Shown here: piece after piece, positions 35,748 through 44,032 of the stretch
How positions within the stretch are numbered: the stretch's first letter is position 1
How the letters are laid out: the number at the start of each line of letters is the position of its first letter
Origin: Lewinellaceae bacterium
GTDB lineage: Bacteria > Bacteroidota > Bacteroidia > Chitinophagales > Saprospiraceae
Assembly (NCBI GenBank): GCA_020636135.1
Contig: JACJYK010000002.1
Location: 763,501 to 827,500, forward strand
DNA length: 64,000 nt
Reading direction: 5' to 3'
Translations under genes and position numbers: made by a program
The notes under the pieces: generated by a model
What the model saw: only the letters and a program-made list of their open reading frames with translations
Databases searched by the model: none
What the model was told of the DNA's origin: nothing

Positions 35748-36737
35748 ATGCTTCCATACTTTGAGGAATTTCGCGAACAGTTTGATCCATTTCTGGAAAA
35801 ACAGTTTTCCGGTTTGATTCCCGGTACGCTCTATCAGCCTGTACAATACCTGATGAACCTGGGAGGTAAACGACTCAGGCCTTATGCCTTGTGGCTCGCT
35901 ACCCATTGTTACGATCGTTCCCGGAGGCAAATGGCCATACCGGCAGCCTATGCTTTGGAGTTGTTCCATGCTTTTACCCTGGTGCATGACGATATTATGG
36001 ATGAAGCTCCACTGAGGCGTGGAAAGGCGACGGTTCACGCTGCGTTTAATACCAATGCCGCCATATTAAGCGGCGATGCCATGATGGTGCATTGTATGGA
36101 TTATTTGTTGAATGGTTATGTGGATACACTGGCTCTTGGGTTGAGCCGGGAGCTGGCCAGAACGGCAATTGGGGTTTGCCAGGGTCAGCAGATGGACATG
36201 GATTATGCCGATCGGCACCAGATTACGGTAGCGGAGTATCTGCAAATGATTGAGGCCAAGACAGCCATATTGTTGGGCTCTGCTTTCCGCATGGGCGCAA
36301 TGATTGGCGGGGCTGGAGAATCCGACCTGGATGCACTTTACAGGTATGGCAAACAAACCGGCCTGGCATTCCAGATCCAGGACGACTATCTGGATGCCTA
36401 CGGTGGAGATGCTTTTGGCAAGCAGGAGGGGGGAGATATCCTGCAGAACAAAAAGACCTTCTTATACCTGAAGGGCATCGAATTGTGTCCGCCGGAAAAA
36501 CTACCGGACTACCTGGATGCCTATAACCGGATGACCACGAACGATTCGGATGCCAGGGAGAAAGTGAACGCAATTAAGTCCTGCTGGGAAGACTGGGGCG
36601 TTGCGAAAGCTACCATAAGTTATTTAAGGTCATTGGAAGATTCAGCTTCTGAAGCATTGGATCGTGTCCTTCTCCCGGTGGAGAACACCCAGTTATTACG
36701 TGAATTGGGTGATGCGCTGGTTTGGCGGTTGACCTGA
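35748..36737 (+). CDS. Polyprenyl (farnesyl/geranylgeranyl-type) diphosphate synthase
   Basis: 329 residues. Condenses isopentenyl diphosphate with allylic diphosphates. The two aspartate-rich motifs are LVHDDIMDEAPLRRG (near 80) and QIQDDYLDAYGG (near 209), and NLGGKRLRPY holds the substrate-binding Lys/Arg. Product chain length is not safely readable, but the residues before the first motif (HAFTLVHDD) are of the short-chain type. The product would feed quinone, undecaprenyl or carotenoid routes. Starts from its own promoter and converges on a GNAT gene. Confidence 0.93.
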   Translation: MLPYFEEFREQFDPFLEKQFSGLIPGTLYQPVQYLMNLGGKRLRPYALWLATHCYDRSRRQMAIPAAYALELFHAFTLVHDDIMDEAPLRRGKATVHAAFNTNAAILSGDAMMVHCMDYLLNGYVDTLALGLSRELARTAIGVCQGQQMDMDYADRHQITVAEYLQMIEAKTAILLGSAFRMGAMIGGAGESDLDALYRYGKQTGLAFQIQDDYLDAYGGDAFGKQEGGDILQNKKTFLYLKGIELCPPEKLPDYLDAYNRMTTNDSDAREKVNAIKSCWEDWGVAKATISYLRSLEDSASEALDRVLLPVENTQLLRELGDALVWRLT

Positions 36738-36756
36738 CGATACTTGATTAATCGGA

Positions 36757-37224
36757 TTAGTTGGGATTGCCGGGACTGGTAAAGAGGATTTTAACGTTCC
36801 ACCAGTCCGTATCAAAGGTTACATCGTATTTTTTATAAAAGCCAATAGCAGGTTCGTTCCAGTCCAATACCTGCCAGCGCATGAGTTTTACCTCCTGCTT
36901 TTTGGCTTCTACAATGACAGCATCAAATAGCTGTTTGCCAATTCCTTTTCCGCGTTGTTCCTCCGTTACGATAAAGTCTTCCAGATGAAGCATTTTTCCT
37001 TTCCAGGTGGAGAATGTCATATAGTATAGGGCCATGCCGACGATGATGCCTTCCTGCTCCGCTACCAGCGCGTCAAAGACGGAACGAAAACACTTCTCGT
37101 AATCATCGATCGTGACCCAAACCTCCTCTGGCGCTCTCTCATAGTGGGCAAGTTCTTTCACCAACTCCAGGATATGCGGCAAATCTGCCTGCTCTGCATA
37201 GCGAATCGTCAGGTTTTCGGCCAT
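36757..37224 (-). CDS. GNAT acetyltransferase, diamine acetyltransferase-like
   Basis: 155 residues. The acetyl-CoA loop motif is EEQRGKGIGKQLFD, and the family-typical MRWQVLDWNEPAIGFYKKYD follows. The arrangement matches spermidine/spermine acetyltransferase-like and related small-amine N-acetyltransferases (HYERAPEEVWVT near the N-terminus). The acceptor is not known. It converges with the polyprenyl synthase gene and is divergent from the str operon, whose promoter lies just upstream. Confidence 0.9.
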   Translation of the reverse strand: MAENLTIRYAEQADLPHILELVKELAHYERAPEEVWVTIDDYEKCFRSVFDALVAEQEGIIVGMALYYMTFSTWKGKMLHLEDFIVTEEQRGKGIGKQLFDAVIVEAKKQEVKLMRWQVLDWNEPAIGFYKKYDVTFDTDWWNVKILFTSPGNPN

Positions 37225-37252
37225 ATTTCTTCTGATATTTTTTTCAGGGGGC

Positions 37253-37283
37253 TTTTGTAAACCACAAAATAGTAATATCTTTG
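37253..37283 (+). promoter_or_regulatory. Promoter of the str-S10-spc-alpha ribosomal cluster
   Basis: TTTTG at 37253-37257, an 18-bp spacer and a perfect TATCTTTG at 37276-37283 match the Bacteroidota -33/-7 promoter well. Transcription should begin near 37288, giving a leader of about 80 nt before rpsL. Confidence 0.8.
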
Positions 37284-37306
37284 CATTCGCTTTTCAAAAA
37301 AGGAAG

Positions 37307-37335
37307 CTAGAATCGACTGAAAGTCAAGTATCTAG
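37307..37335 (+). promoter_or_regulatory. Nested hairpin in the rpsL leader
   Basis: CTAGA (37307-37311) pairs with TCTAG (37331-37335), and inside it GACT (37315-37318) pairs with AGTC (37322-37325) around a GAA loop, with a 3x5 internal loop between. In the untranslated leader of the str operon this is a candidate site for autogenous control by S7 or S12. Confidence 0.4.
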
Positions 37336-37368
37336 AAAAAACTTAACATTTTAAACAAGACGTAGATT

Positions 37369-37743
37369 ATGCCTACGATAAATCAATTGGTTAGAAAAGG
37401 CCGCGAACAGGTCATCACAAAGAGCAAGAGCCGGGCTTTAAATGCATGTCCGCAGAAGCGGGGCGTCTGTACTCGTGTATATACCACTACACCTAAAAAG
37501 CCTAACTCTGCACTGCGGAAAGTGGCTAAAGTGCGCCTGACCAACCAAATTGAAGTGATTGCTTACATCCCTGGTGAAGGGCATAATCTCCAGGAACACT
37601 CCATCGTGTTGATCCGCGGTGGCCGTGTAAAAGACTTGCCTGGTGTTCGTTACACCATCGTGCGTGGCGCCCTGGATACCGCCGGAGTGAACGATCGTAA
37701 GAAAAGCCGCTCCAAATACGGAACCAAACGTCCTAAGAAATAA
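37369..37743 (+). CDS. rpsL: Ribosomal protein S12
   Basis: 124 residues, as in E. coli. Decoding-centre protein of the 30S subunit. TPKKPNSALRKVAKV carries the wild-type Lys at the streptomycin position 43, and the later GRVKDLPGVRY keeps the Lys at position 88, so no resistance change is visible. PGEGHNLQEHSIVL is the contact loop. First gene of the ribosomal cluster, 27 bp before rpsG. Confidence 0.99.
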   Translation: MPTINQLVRKGREQVITKSKSRALNACPQKRGVCTRVYTTTPKKPNSALRKVAKVRLTNQIEVIAYIPGEGHNLQEHSIVLIRGGRVKDLPGVRYTIVRGALDTAGVNDRKKSRSKYGTKRPKK

Positions 37744-37770
37744 TTATTCGATCCTGATCAGTCAGACATC

Positions 37771-38238
37771 ATGAGAAAAAGAAAACCAAAAATTCGCGTT
37801 ATAGCTCCGGATCCCCGCTACCAGGATCAGATGGTAACCAAGTTTGTCAATAACATTATGCGCCGTGGTAAGAAGAATACGGCCTATAAGTTATTTTATG
37901 ACTCCATGGAAATCGTTAAGTCCCGTTCCAATGATAACGAACACGAGATCTGGCAGAGAGCATTGAGCAATGTAACGCCACAGGTTGAAGTACGGAGCCG
38001 CCGGATTGGAGGTGCTACATTCCAGATTCCAACGGAAATCCATCCAAGCCGGAAACTTTCCATTGGTATGAAATGGCTGATCAAGTTTGCTTCCCAGCGC
38101 AGTGGCAAAGGAATGGCAGAAAAATTGGCTGCAGAAGTTATTGCTGCAGCAAAAGGGGAAGGAGCTGCGGTTAAGAAGAAAGAAGATACACACCGTATGG
38201 CTGAAGCCAACAAAGCATTTGCTCATTTTAAAGTTTAA
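37771..38238 (+). CDS. rpsG: Ribosomal protein S7
   Basis: 155 residues. Nucleates assembly of the 30S head and contacts the E site. The start MRKRKPKIRVIAPDPRYQDQ and VTKFVNNIMRRGKKNTA are recognisable, as is the RRIGGATFQIP hairpin. The length matches the short form (156), without the longer tail of some E. coli strains. In enterics S7 represses its own operon. Confidence 0.99.
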   Translation: MRKRKPKIRVIAPDPRYQDQMVTKFVNNIMRRGKKNTAYKLFYDSMEIVKSRSNDNEHEIWQRALSNVTPQVEVRSRRIGGATFQIPTEIHPSRKLSIGMKWLIKFASQRSGKGMAEKLAAEVIAAAKGEGAAVKKKEDTHRMAEANKAFAHFKV

Positions 38239-38278
38239 TCTCTTTAGTATTTAATACCAGAATAAGTAGCACACCGCC

Positions 38279-40414
38279 ATGTCTAAAAAACTTGCATTCA
38301 CCCGGAATATTGGTATCGCCGCCCACATCGACGCGGGTAAGACGACTACCACCGAGCGCATTCTCTATTATACCGGTCTGACCCATAAGATCGGAGAGGT
38401 ACACGAAGGCGCCGCTACCATGGACCACATGGAGCAGGAGCAAGAGCGGGGTATTACCATTACCTCTGCTGCAACCAAGGTGTCCTGGAAATACAAAGAG
38501 GAACCCTATACCATCAACATCATCGACACTCCGGGTCACGTTGACTTCACCGTGGAGGTTGAGCGCTCACTGCGTGTACTCGACGGTGCTGTAGCCCTAT
38601 TCTGTGCTGTATCCGGTGTGGAGCCACAATCGGAAACAGTTTGGCGTCAGGCCGACCGTTATAAAGTCCCTCGTCTTGCTTTTGTGAATAAAATGGACCG
38701 TGCCGGTGCCGATTTCTTCGAAGTTGTAACGGACATTCGGGAGAAACTCGGAGCTAACGCGATTCCAATGCAGGTTCCCATTGGTTCTGAAGAAACTTTC
38801 CGTGGAGTGATCGACCTGGTATTGAACCAGGCCATCATCTGGAATGAAGAAGACCAGGGTATGACCTATAAAGTGATACCCATTCCTGCCGATCTGCAAA
38901 GCACGGTTGATGAATATCGTGAAAAATTGTTGGAAGCAGTTGCCTCGTACGACGAGAGCCTGATGGAAAAATATTTCGATGATCCGAATTCAATTACTGA
39001 AGCCGAGATCAAGAAAGCCATCCGTATGGCAGTTATCGATATGAGCATTACTCCGGTATTTTGCGGAACTGCTTTTAAAAATAAGGGTGTTCAGGCCGTT
39101 TTGGATGCCGTCTGTGCTTATCTGCCGGCCCCTACGGACGTTGAAGCCATCCGCGGCATCAATCCGGATACCGAAAAAGAAGAAATACGTAAGCCAAATG
39201 TGGATGAACCATTTTCAGCTTTGGCTTTTAAGATTACGACTGACCCCTATGTAGGAAAACTCTGTTTCTTACGCGTTTATTCTGGCACACTGGATGCCGG
39301 GTCGTATGTACTGAATACCCGGACTGGTGCAAAAGAGCGGATCTCCCGCTTGTATCAGATGCATGCCAACAAGCAAAATCCGATCGACAAGGTTGAAGCC
39401 GGGGATATTGCTGCCGCCGTAGGATTCAAAGATATACGTACCGGTGATACCTTATGTGTATTGGATCATCCCATCGTGCTGGAATCCATGAGTTTCCCTG
39501 AGCCGGTGATCGGTGTGGCCATTGAGCCGAAAACCCAAAAAGATCTGGATAAACTGGGTATGGCTTTGGCCAAATTGGCTGAAGAAGACCCAACTTTCCG
39601 TGTTCGCTACGATGACGAAACCAATCAAACCGTGATCTCCGGTATGGGTGAATTGCACCTGGAAATCATCGTGGACCGTCTTCGTCGTGAATTCAAAGTA
39701 GAATGTAACCAGGGAGCTCCCCAGGTGAACTATAAAGAAGCTCTTACCACAAAAGTAGAACACCGCGAACGTCTGAAAAAACAGACCGGTGGATCCGGTT
39801 TGTTTGCAGATATTGCCTTTGAAATCGGCCCTGCAGATCAGGAATTCCTGGATTCGGAAGATTTCAAAGCTGGTAAGGTAAGAATGCAATTTGTCAACAA
39901 CATCGTTGGTGGTTCTATTCCAAGAGAACTGATCCCATCGGTGGTCAAAGGTTTCAATGCCTGCATGGACAATGGACCGCTGGCAGGTTATGGCCTGGAT
40001 AGCATGAAAGTACGGATCTTCGACGGTTCGACCCACCCGGTTGACTCCAAGCCGATTGCTTTCGAACTTTGTGCTAAAGAAGGTTACCGCGCCGCAGCTG
40101 GCAAAACCAGTCCGGTCATCCTGGAGCCGATCATGAAACTTGAAGTGGTTTGTCCTGAAGAATATACCGGATCTGTAATCGGTGACCTGAACCGTCGCCG
40201 CGGTCTGCCGAAAGGACAGGAAACACGTGCCGGAGGCGCAATTGCCATCCAGGCTGACGTGCCACTTTCCGAAATGTTCGGTTATGTAACACAATTGAGA
40301 ACAATAACTTCCGGTAGAGCTAGTTCTACCATGGAGTTTTCACACTTCGCACCCGTACCCAAGAGCATCGCAGATGATGTGATCGAGAAGGCAAAAGGTG
40401 CAGTAAAGGTTTGA
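38279..40414 (+). CDS. fusA: Translation elongation factor G
   Basis: 711 residues. GTPase that drives translocation. G1 is AHIDAGKTTTTERIL, switch I has GAATMDHMEQEQERGITI, G3 is DTPGHVDFTVEVERS and G4 is VNKMDRAGADF. Domains II-V follow normally (for example VNKVDRV-type region absent, GGSIPRELIPSVVKG present in domain IV), ending in the domain V block ELCAKEGYR. tuf does not follow; instead rpsJ begins 36 bp downstream, as in other Bacteroidota. The factor is the housekeeping form, without loss of the switch residues. Confidence 0.98.
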   Translation: MSKKLAFTRNIGIAAHIDAGKTTTTERILYYTGLTHKIGEVHEGAATMDHMEQEQERGITITSAATKVSWKYKEEPYTINIIDTPGHVDFTVEVERSLRVLDGAVALFCAVSGVEPQSETVWRQADRYKVPRLAFVNKMDRAGADFFEVVTDIREKLGANAIPMQVPIGSEETFRGVIDLVLNQAIIWNEEDQGMTYKVIPIPADLQSTVDEYREKLLEAVASYDESLMEKYFDDPNSITEAEIKKAIRMAVIDMSITPVFCGTAFKNKGVQAVLDAVCAYLPAPTDVEAIRGINPDTEKEEIRKPNVDEPFSALAFKITTDPYVGKLCFLRVYSGTLDAGSYVLNTRTGAKERISRLYQMHANKQNPIDKVEAGDIAAAVGFKDIRTGDTLCVLDHPIVLESMSFPEPVIGVAIEPKTQKDLDKLGMALAKLAEEDPTFRVRYDDETNQTVISGMGELHLEIIVDRLRREFKVECNQGAPQVNYKEALTTKVEHRERLKKQTGGSGLFADIAFEIGPADQEFLDSEDFKAGKVRMQFVNNIVGGSIPRELIPSVVKGFNACMDNGPLAGYGLDSMKVRIFDGSTHPVDSKPIAFELCAKEGYRAAAGKTSPVILEPIMKLEVVCPEEYTGSVIGDLNRRRGLPKGQETRAGGAIAIQADVPLSEMFGYVTQLRTITSGRASSTMEFSHFAPVPKSIADDVIEKAKGAVKV

Positions 40415-40450
40415 TTTTAGTATTTGTAGAGATATTTCATAAACTGGGTT

Positions 40451-40759
40451 ATGAATCAAAAAATTCGCATTAAACTTCGTTCTTACGACCACAATCTGGT
40501 TGATAAATCAACGGAGAAGATCGTGAAGACGGTGCGTTCGAGTGGAGCGGTGGTTACCGGTCCGATTCCTCTGCCCACGGATAAGGAAATATTCACAGTT
40601 TTGCGCTCTCCGCATGTGAATAAGAAATCCCGTGAGCAGTTTCAACTCCGCACGCACAAGCGTCTTATCGAGATTTATACACCTACACCCAAGACGGTAG
40701 ACGCTTTGTCCAAACTAGAACTGCCATCCGGTGTAGATATTCAGGTTAAGCTGACTTAA
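40451..40759 (+). CDS. rpsJ: Ribosomal protein S10
   Basis: 102 residues, one fewer than E. coli. Head protein of the 30S subunit and known partner of NusB in antitermination. IRIKLRSYDHNLVDKS and the loop GPIPLPTDKEIFTVLRSPH are typical. It begins the S10 segment without a separate strong promoter, 36 bp after fusA. Confidence 0.98.
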   Translation: MNQKIRIKLRSYDHNLVDKSTEKIVKTVRSSGAVVTGPIPLPTDKEIFTVLRSPHVNKKSREQFQLRTHKRLIEIYTPTPKTVDALSKLELPSGVDIQVKLT

Positions 40760-40782
40760 CCGTACCGAACGTAGGGATTTTT

Positions 40783-40816
40783 AGATGCATACGTGGCTAT
40801 GGGCTTGTAAGCATCT
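40783..40816 (+). promoter_or_regulatory. Hairpin in the rpsJ-rplC gap
   Basis: AGATGC (40783-40788) pairs with GCATCT (40811-40816). Separated by an A-A mismatch, TAC (40790-40792) pairs with GTA (40807-40809), leaving a 14-nt loop. The 90-bp gap is longer than most in the cluster, so a control element for rplC-rplD is possible. Confidence 0.3.
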
Positions 40817-40849
40817 GTTATTCAGTCAATAATTGAAAAACATTTTACC

Positions 40850-41473
40850 GTGAACGGAATAATCGGTCGTAAAATCGGTATGACCAGCATCTATGACACC
40901 GCCGGCAAAAACGTCGCCTGTACGATAGTCGAGGCAGGACCTAATGTGGTGTCCCAGGTCAAAACCGAAGACTCAGAAGGTTATAATGCCTTACAGTTGG
41001 CATTTGGTGAGCGTAAAGCTAAAAACACACCTAATCCGATGATTGGGCATTTCGAAAAAGCCAGCACCACACCGAAATCCTATGTAAGGGAATTCCGCAA
41101 TCATCCCTTGCAAAAAGAATTGGGTGAGACCATTACGGTTTCCGAAGTTCTGAATGAAGGAGATAAAGTAAGTGCGGTTGGTACCAGCAAAGGTAAGGGC
41201 TTTCAGGGTGTTGTCAAACGGCATGGCTTTAGCGGTGTCGGTCAGCGTACCCACGGTCAGCACAACCGTGAAAGAGCACCGGGTTCCATCGGCGCTTCTT
41301 CGTATCCTTCAAAGGTTGTTAAAGGAATGCGGATGGCCGGCCGGATGGGCGGTGACTCCGTTAAAATGCGCAACCTCAGAGTAGTGAAAATATTCCCTGA
41401 GCAGAATATCGTCCTGATCAAAGGCGCCATTCCTGGTCATAAGGGCTCATTCGTAATCATCGAAAAGAAATAG
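40850..41473 (+). CDS. rplC: Ribosomal protein L3
   Basis: 207 residues beginning at a GTG (40850), which gives the expected MNGIIGRKIGMTSIY. 50S assembly-initiator protein near the peptidyl-transferase centre. The central extension GFQGVVKRHGFSG and the basic loop GKGFQG with RAPGSIGASS are intact; these contact 23S rRNA helices. Only 2 bp before rplD. A 90-bp leader with a small hairpin precedes it. Confidence 0.98.
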   Translation: MNGIIGRKIGMTSIYDTAGKNVACTIVEAGPNVVSQVKTEDSEGYNALQLAFGERKAKNTPNPMIGHFEKASTTPKSYVREFRNHPLQKELGETITVSEVLNEGDKVSAVGTSKGKGFQGVVKRHGFSGVGQRTHGQHNRERAPGSIGASSYPSKVVKGMRMAGRMGGDSVKMRNLRVVKIFPEQNIVLIKGAIPGHKGSFVIIEKK

Positions 41474-41475
41474 CC

Positions 41476-42102
41476 ATGAAAGTAGATGTGCTCAGCATAA
41501 AAGGTGAGAAGACGGGCAAGACCGTGGAACTTCCCGGCGAGATCTTTGGGATTGAACCCAATGAGCATGCCGTTTACCTTTCAGTAAAACAATACCTGGC
41601 TAATCAACGCCAGGGTACGCATAAAGCAAAAGAGCGTAGTGACATCTCCGGTAGTACCCGTAAGCTTAAGAAGCAGAAGGGAACCGGTACCGCACGCGCA
41701 GGTTCCATCAAGAACATTGAGTTTCGTGGTGGGCCACGGGCATTCGGACCTCGTCCCCGTACCTATGGCATCCAGCTGAATAAAAAAGTAAAATCACTGG
41801 CCCGCAGATCCGCGTTATCTGCAAAGGCTGCTGCCGGTCAGGTATTTGTCATCGAGGATTTTACGTTCGATGCACCAAAGACGAACGAATACGTTAATAT
41901 CCTGCGCAATCTCAAAGTAGATGCTCAGAAATCAATCCTTGTGACCAACGAGCATGACAACGTATTGTACCGGTCAAGCCGCAATGTTCCCCACTCCATG
42001 GTGGTTGTTGCCGGCGACCTGAATGCTTACGACGTATTGAATGCTGATCAGCTGGTTTTTGTAGAAAGTTCCATCAACACCATTAAGCAACTGTTTGCTT
42101 AA
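41476..42102 (+). CDS. rplD: Ribosomal protein L4
   Basis: 208 residues (E. coli 201). Lines the exit tunnel. The extended loop has the conserved KLKKQKGTGTARAGSIKN and GGPRAFGPRPRTYG, both needed at the tunnel constriction. In enterics L4 controls the S10 operon; a control structure is not proven here. Start lies 2 bp after rplC, so the two are probably translationally coupled. Confidence 0.98.
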   Translation: MKVDVLSIKGEKTGKTVELPGEIFGIEPNEHAVYLSVKQYLANQRQGTHKAKERSDISGSTRKLKKQKGTGTARAGSIKNIEFRGGPRAFGPRPRTYGIQLNKKVKSLARRSALSAKAAAGQVFVIEDFTFDAPKTNEYVNILRNLKVDAQKSILVTNEHDNVLYRSSRNVPHSMVVVAGDLNAYDVLNADQLVFVESSINTIKQLFA

Positions 42103-42121
42103 GCCGCAAAAGGATTAAATC

Positions 42122-42418
42122 ATGGGAAAACAAATCATCATCAAACCGATCATTTCCGAAAAAGCTGAAAAACTTTCGGAAAAACGTGGACACTACACGT
42201 TCATGGTGGATCGGGGAGCTAACAAAGTTGAGATCCGCAAGGAAGTTGAGAAGATCTACAATGTCAATGTAGATTCAGTAAACACCCTCGTGGTACCAGG
42301 AAAATCCAAGCGCCGGAACACCCGGGGTGGCATGGTTCAGGGCAGAAAACCTGCCTATAAGAAAGCAATCATCACCTTGGTCGCAGGCGAGGAGATCGAT
42401 TTCTTCGGAGATATTTAA
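42122..42418 (+). CDS. rplW: Ribosomal protein L23
   Basis: 98 residues. Located at the tunnel exit, where trigger factor and SRP dock. IIKPIISEKAEKLSEKRGHY and the RNA-binding loop KSKRRNTRGGMVQGRKPAYK are present. The beta-hairpin part is complete and the chain ends EIDFFGDI, a common Bacteroidota ending. Confidence 0.98.
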   Translation: MGKQIIIKPIISEKAEKLSEKRGHYTFMVDRGANKVEIRKEVEKIYNVNVDSVNTLVVPGKSKRRNTRGGMVQGRKPAYKKAIITLVAGEEIDFFGDI

Positions 42419-42456
42419 ATCTGAATTCGCATCATAATATTTAAAAGCAATTAGAG

Positions 42457-43284
42457 ATGCCAGTTAAAAAGTTTAATCCAATCACACCAGGAACACGTTT
42501 CCGTGTCGGTAATGCCTTTGTCGAAGTATCGACAGACAAGCCGGAGAAAAGCCTGGTGAAAGGGATTACCTCTACCGGTGGCCGTAACCGGACCGGTAAA
42601 ATGACCGTGCGTAATGTCGGAGGAGGCCATAAAAAACGTTATCGCGCCATTGATTTTAAGCGGAATAAGGACGGCATTCCAGCGACGGTTAAGTCCATCG
42701 AATACGATCCGAACCGCAGTGCTTATATCGCCTTATTGGCTTATGCAGATGGCGAGAAAAGATACATCCTGGCTCCTGATAAGCTTGCCGTAGGAAATGT
42801 ATTGCTTTCAGGCAAAGATGCCGGACCGCAAATCGGAAATGCCATGTTCCTTTCAGACATTCCATTGGGTTCTGAAATTCATGCTATCGAGTTGTATCCG
42901 GGTAAAGGGGCTTCTCTGGCACGCAGCGCAGGCACGTACGGTGTATTGATGGGACGGGAAGACCGTTATGCAGTGATCAAACTACCCTCCGGAGAAGTGC
43001 GTCGTATCCTGTTGACCTGCAGAGCGACTTACGGAAAGACTTCCAATCCGGATCATGGATTGCAGGTGTACGGTAAAGCAGGTCGCAAACGTTGGGTAGG
43101 TAAACGTCCTCGTGTACGGGGTGTAGCCATGAACCCGGTAGATCACCCGATGGGTGGTGGTGAAGGGCGTGCTTCAGGAGGACACCCAAGATCAAGAACC
43201 GGTATTATGGCTAAAGGTGAAAAGACCAGATCACCTCATAAGCATTCGGATCGTCTGATCATATCCAAGAGAAAAACTAAATAA
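42457..43284 (+). CDS. rplB: Ribosomal protein L2
   Basis: 275 residues (E. coli 273). Needed for subunit joining and peptidyl transfer. The C-terminal loop GVAMNPVDHPMGGGEGRASG holds the conserved His implicated at the active centre; GRNRTGKMTVRNVGGGHKKR is typical for the N-terminal part. Ends in the usual basic tail ISKRKTK. Confidence 0.99.
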   Translation: MPVKKFNPITPGTRFRVGNAFVEVSTDKPEKSLVKGITSTGGRNRTGKMTVRNVGGGHKKRYRAIDFKRNKDGIPATVKSIEYDPNRSAYIALLAYADGEKRYILAPDKLAVGNVLLSGKDAGPQIGNAMFLSDIPLGSEIHAIELYPGKGASLARSAGTYGVLMGREDRYAVIKLPSGEVRRILLTCRATYGKTSNPDHGLQVYGKAGRKRWVGKRPRVRGVAMNPVDHPMGGGEGRASGGHPRSRTGIMAKGEKTRSPHKHSDRLIISKRKTK

Positions 43285-43308
43285 ATAGCTTAAGATAAAG
43301 TAGTAGTC

Positions 43309-43578
43309 ATGGCTCGTTCTGTAAAAAAAGGACCATACGTTTTCAACAAATTGCTGAAGAAAGTAGAGCTGACCAGATCATCCGGTAAGAAATCGGTGAT
43401 CAAAACCTGGTCCCGGGCCTCTATGATCATCCCGGATATGGTAGGTCTTACCATCGCCGTCCATAACGGCAAGACCTTCGTACCGGTATTTGTAACCGAA
43501 AACATGGTGGGGCACAAACTGGGAGAGTTTGCACCCACCCGGACATTCCGCGGTCACTCTGGTAACCGTAAGAAATAA
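43309..43578 (+). CDS. rpsS: Ribosomal protein S19
   Basis: 89 residues. 30S head protein contacting the A site and S13. Opens MARSVKKGPYVFNKLLKK, with the conserved KTWSRASMIIPDMVG and GHKLGEFAPTRTFRGH. Normal length, ending in basic NRKK. Confidence 0.98.
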   Translation: MARSVKKGPYVFNKLLKKVELTRSSGKKSVIKTWSRASMIIPDMVGLTIAVHNGKTFVPVFVTENMVGHKLGEFAPTRTFRGHSGNRKK

Positions 43579-43612
43579 GCTTATTTCCTATTAATATTGA
43601 ATAGTAGCAAGC

Positions 43613-44002
43613 ATGGAAGCTGTAGCGAAACTGAAAAATTGCCCAATGTCCGCACGGAAAATGCGGATGGTGGTGGATACCATTCGGGGAAAACGCGTTG
43701 AAGACGCCTTGAATATCCTCAAATTCACCAATCGGGAAGCAGCCGTTTGGGTTGAGAAAGTATTGTTGTCCGCCATCGCCAACTGGGAGAACAAATCCGG
43801 GTCCCTGAGTGCAGAGGATTACAAATTGATTGTTTCCCGTGCCCTGGTGGATGATGGTATGATCCTGAAGCGGTTCCGTCCGGCTCCTCATGGCCGTGCG
43901 CACCGGATTCGTAAGCGGACCAATCACATCACGCTGGCTGTAGCTAATAAAGTGGCTATCAATGCGGATATGTTGCCGGGAGCACATGATGAAGAAGAAT
44001 AA
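43613..44002 (+). CDS. rplV: Ribosomal protein L22
   Basis: 129 residues, longer than the 110 of E. coli. Tunnel protein; its beta-hairpin meets L4 at the constriction. The core has CPMSARKMRMVVDTIRGK and the hairpin block KRFRPAPHGRAHRIRKRTNH. A short acidic tail (GAHDEEE) accounts for part of the extra length. Confidence 0.98.
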   Translation: MEAVAKLKNCPMSARKMRMVVDTIRGKRVEDALNILKFTNREAAVWVEKVLLSAIANWENKSGSLSAEDYKLIVSRALVDDGMILKRFRPAPHGRAHRIRKRTNHITLAVANKVAINADMLPGAHDEEE

Positions 44003-44032
44003 TCATATAGAAAAACATTATAATTCCAACTA

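Noticed and set aside
39452..40294. Long minus-strand frame inside fusA (280 codons)
   Set aside because: A shadow of a highly conserved gene; no start context or domain.
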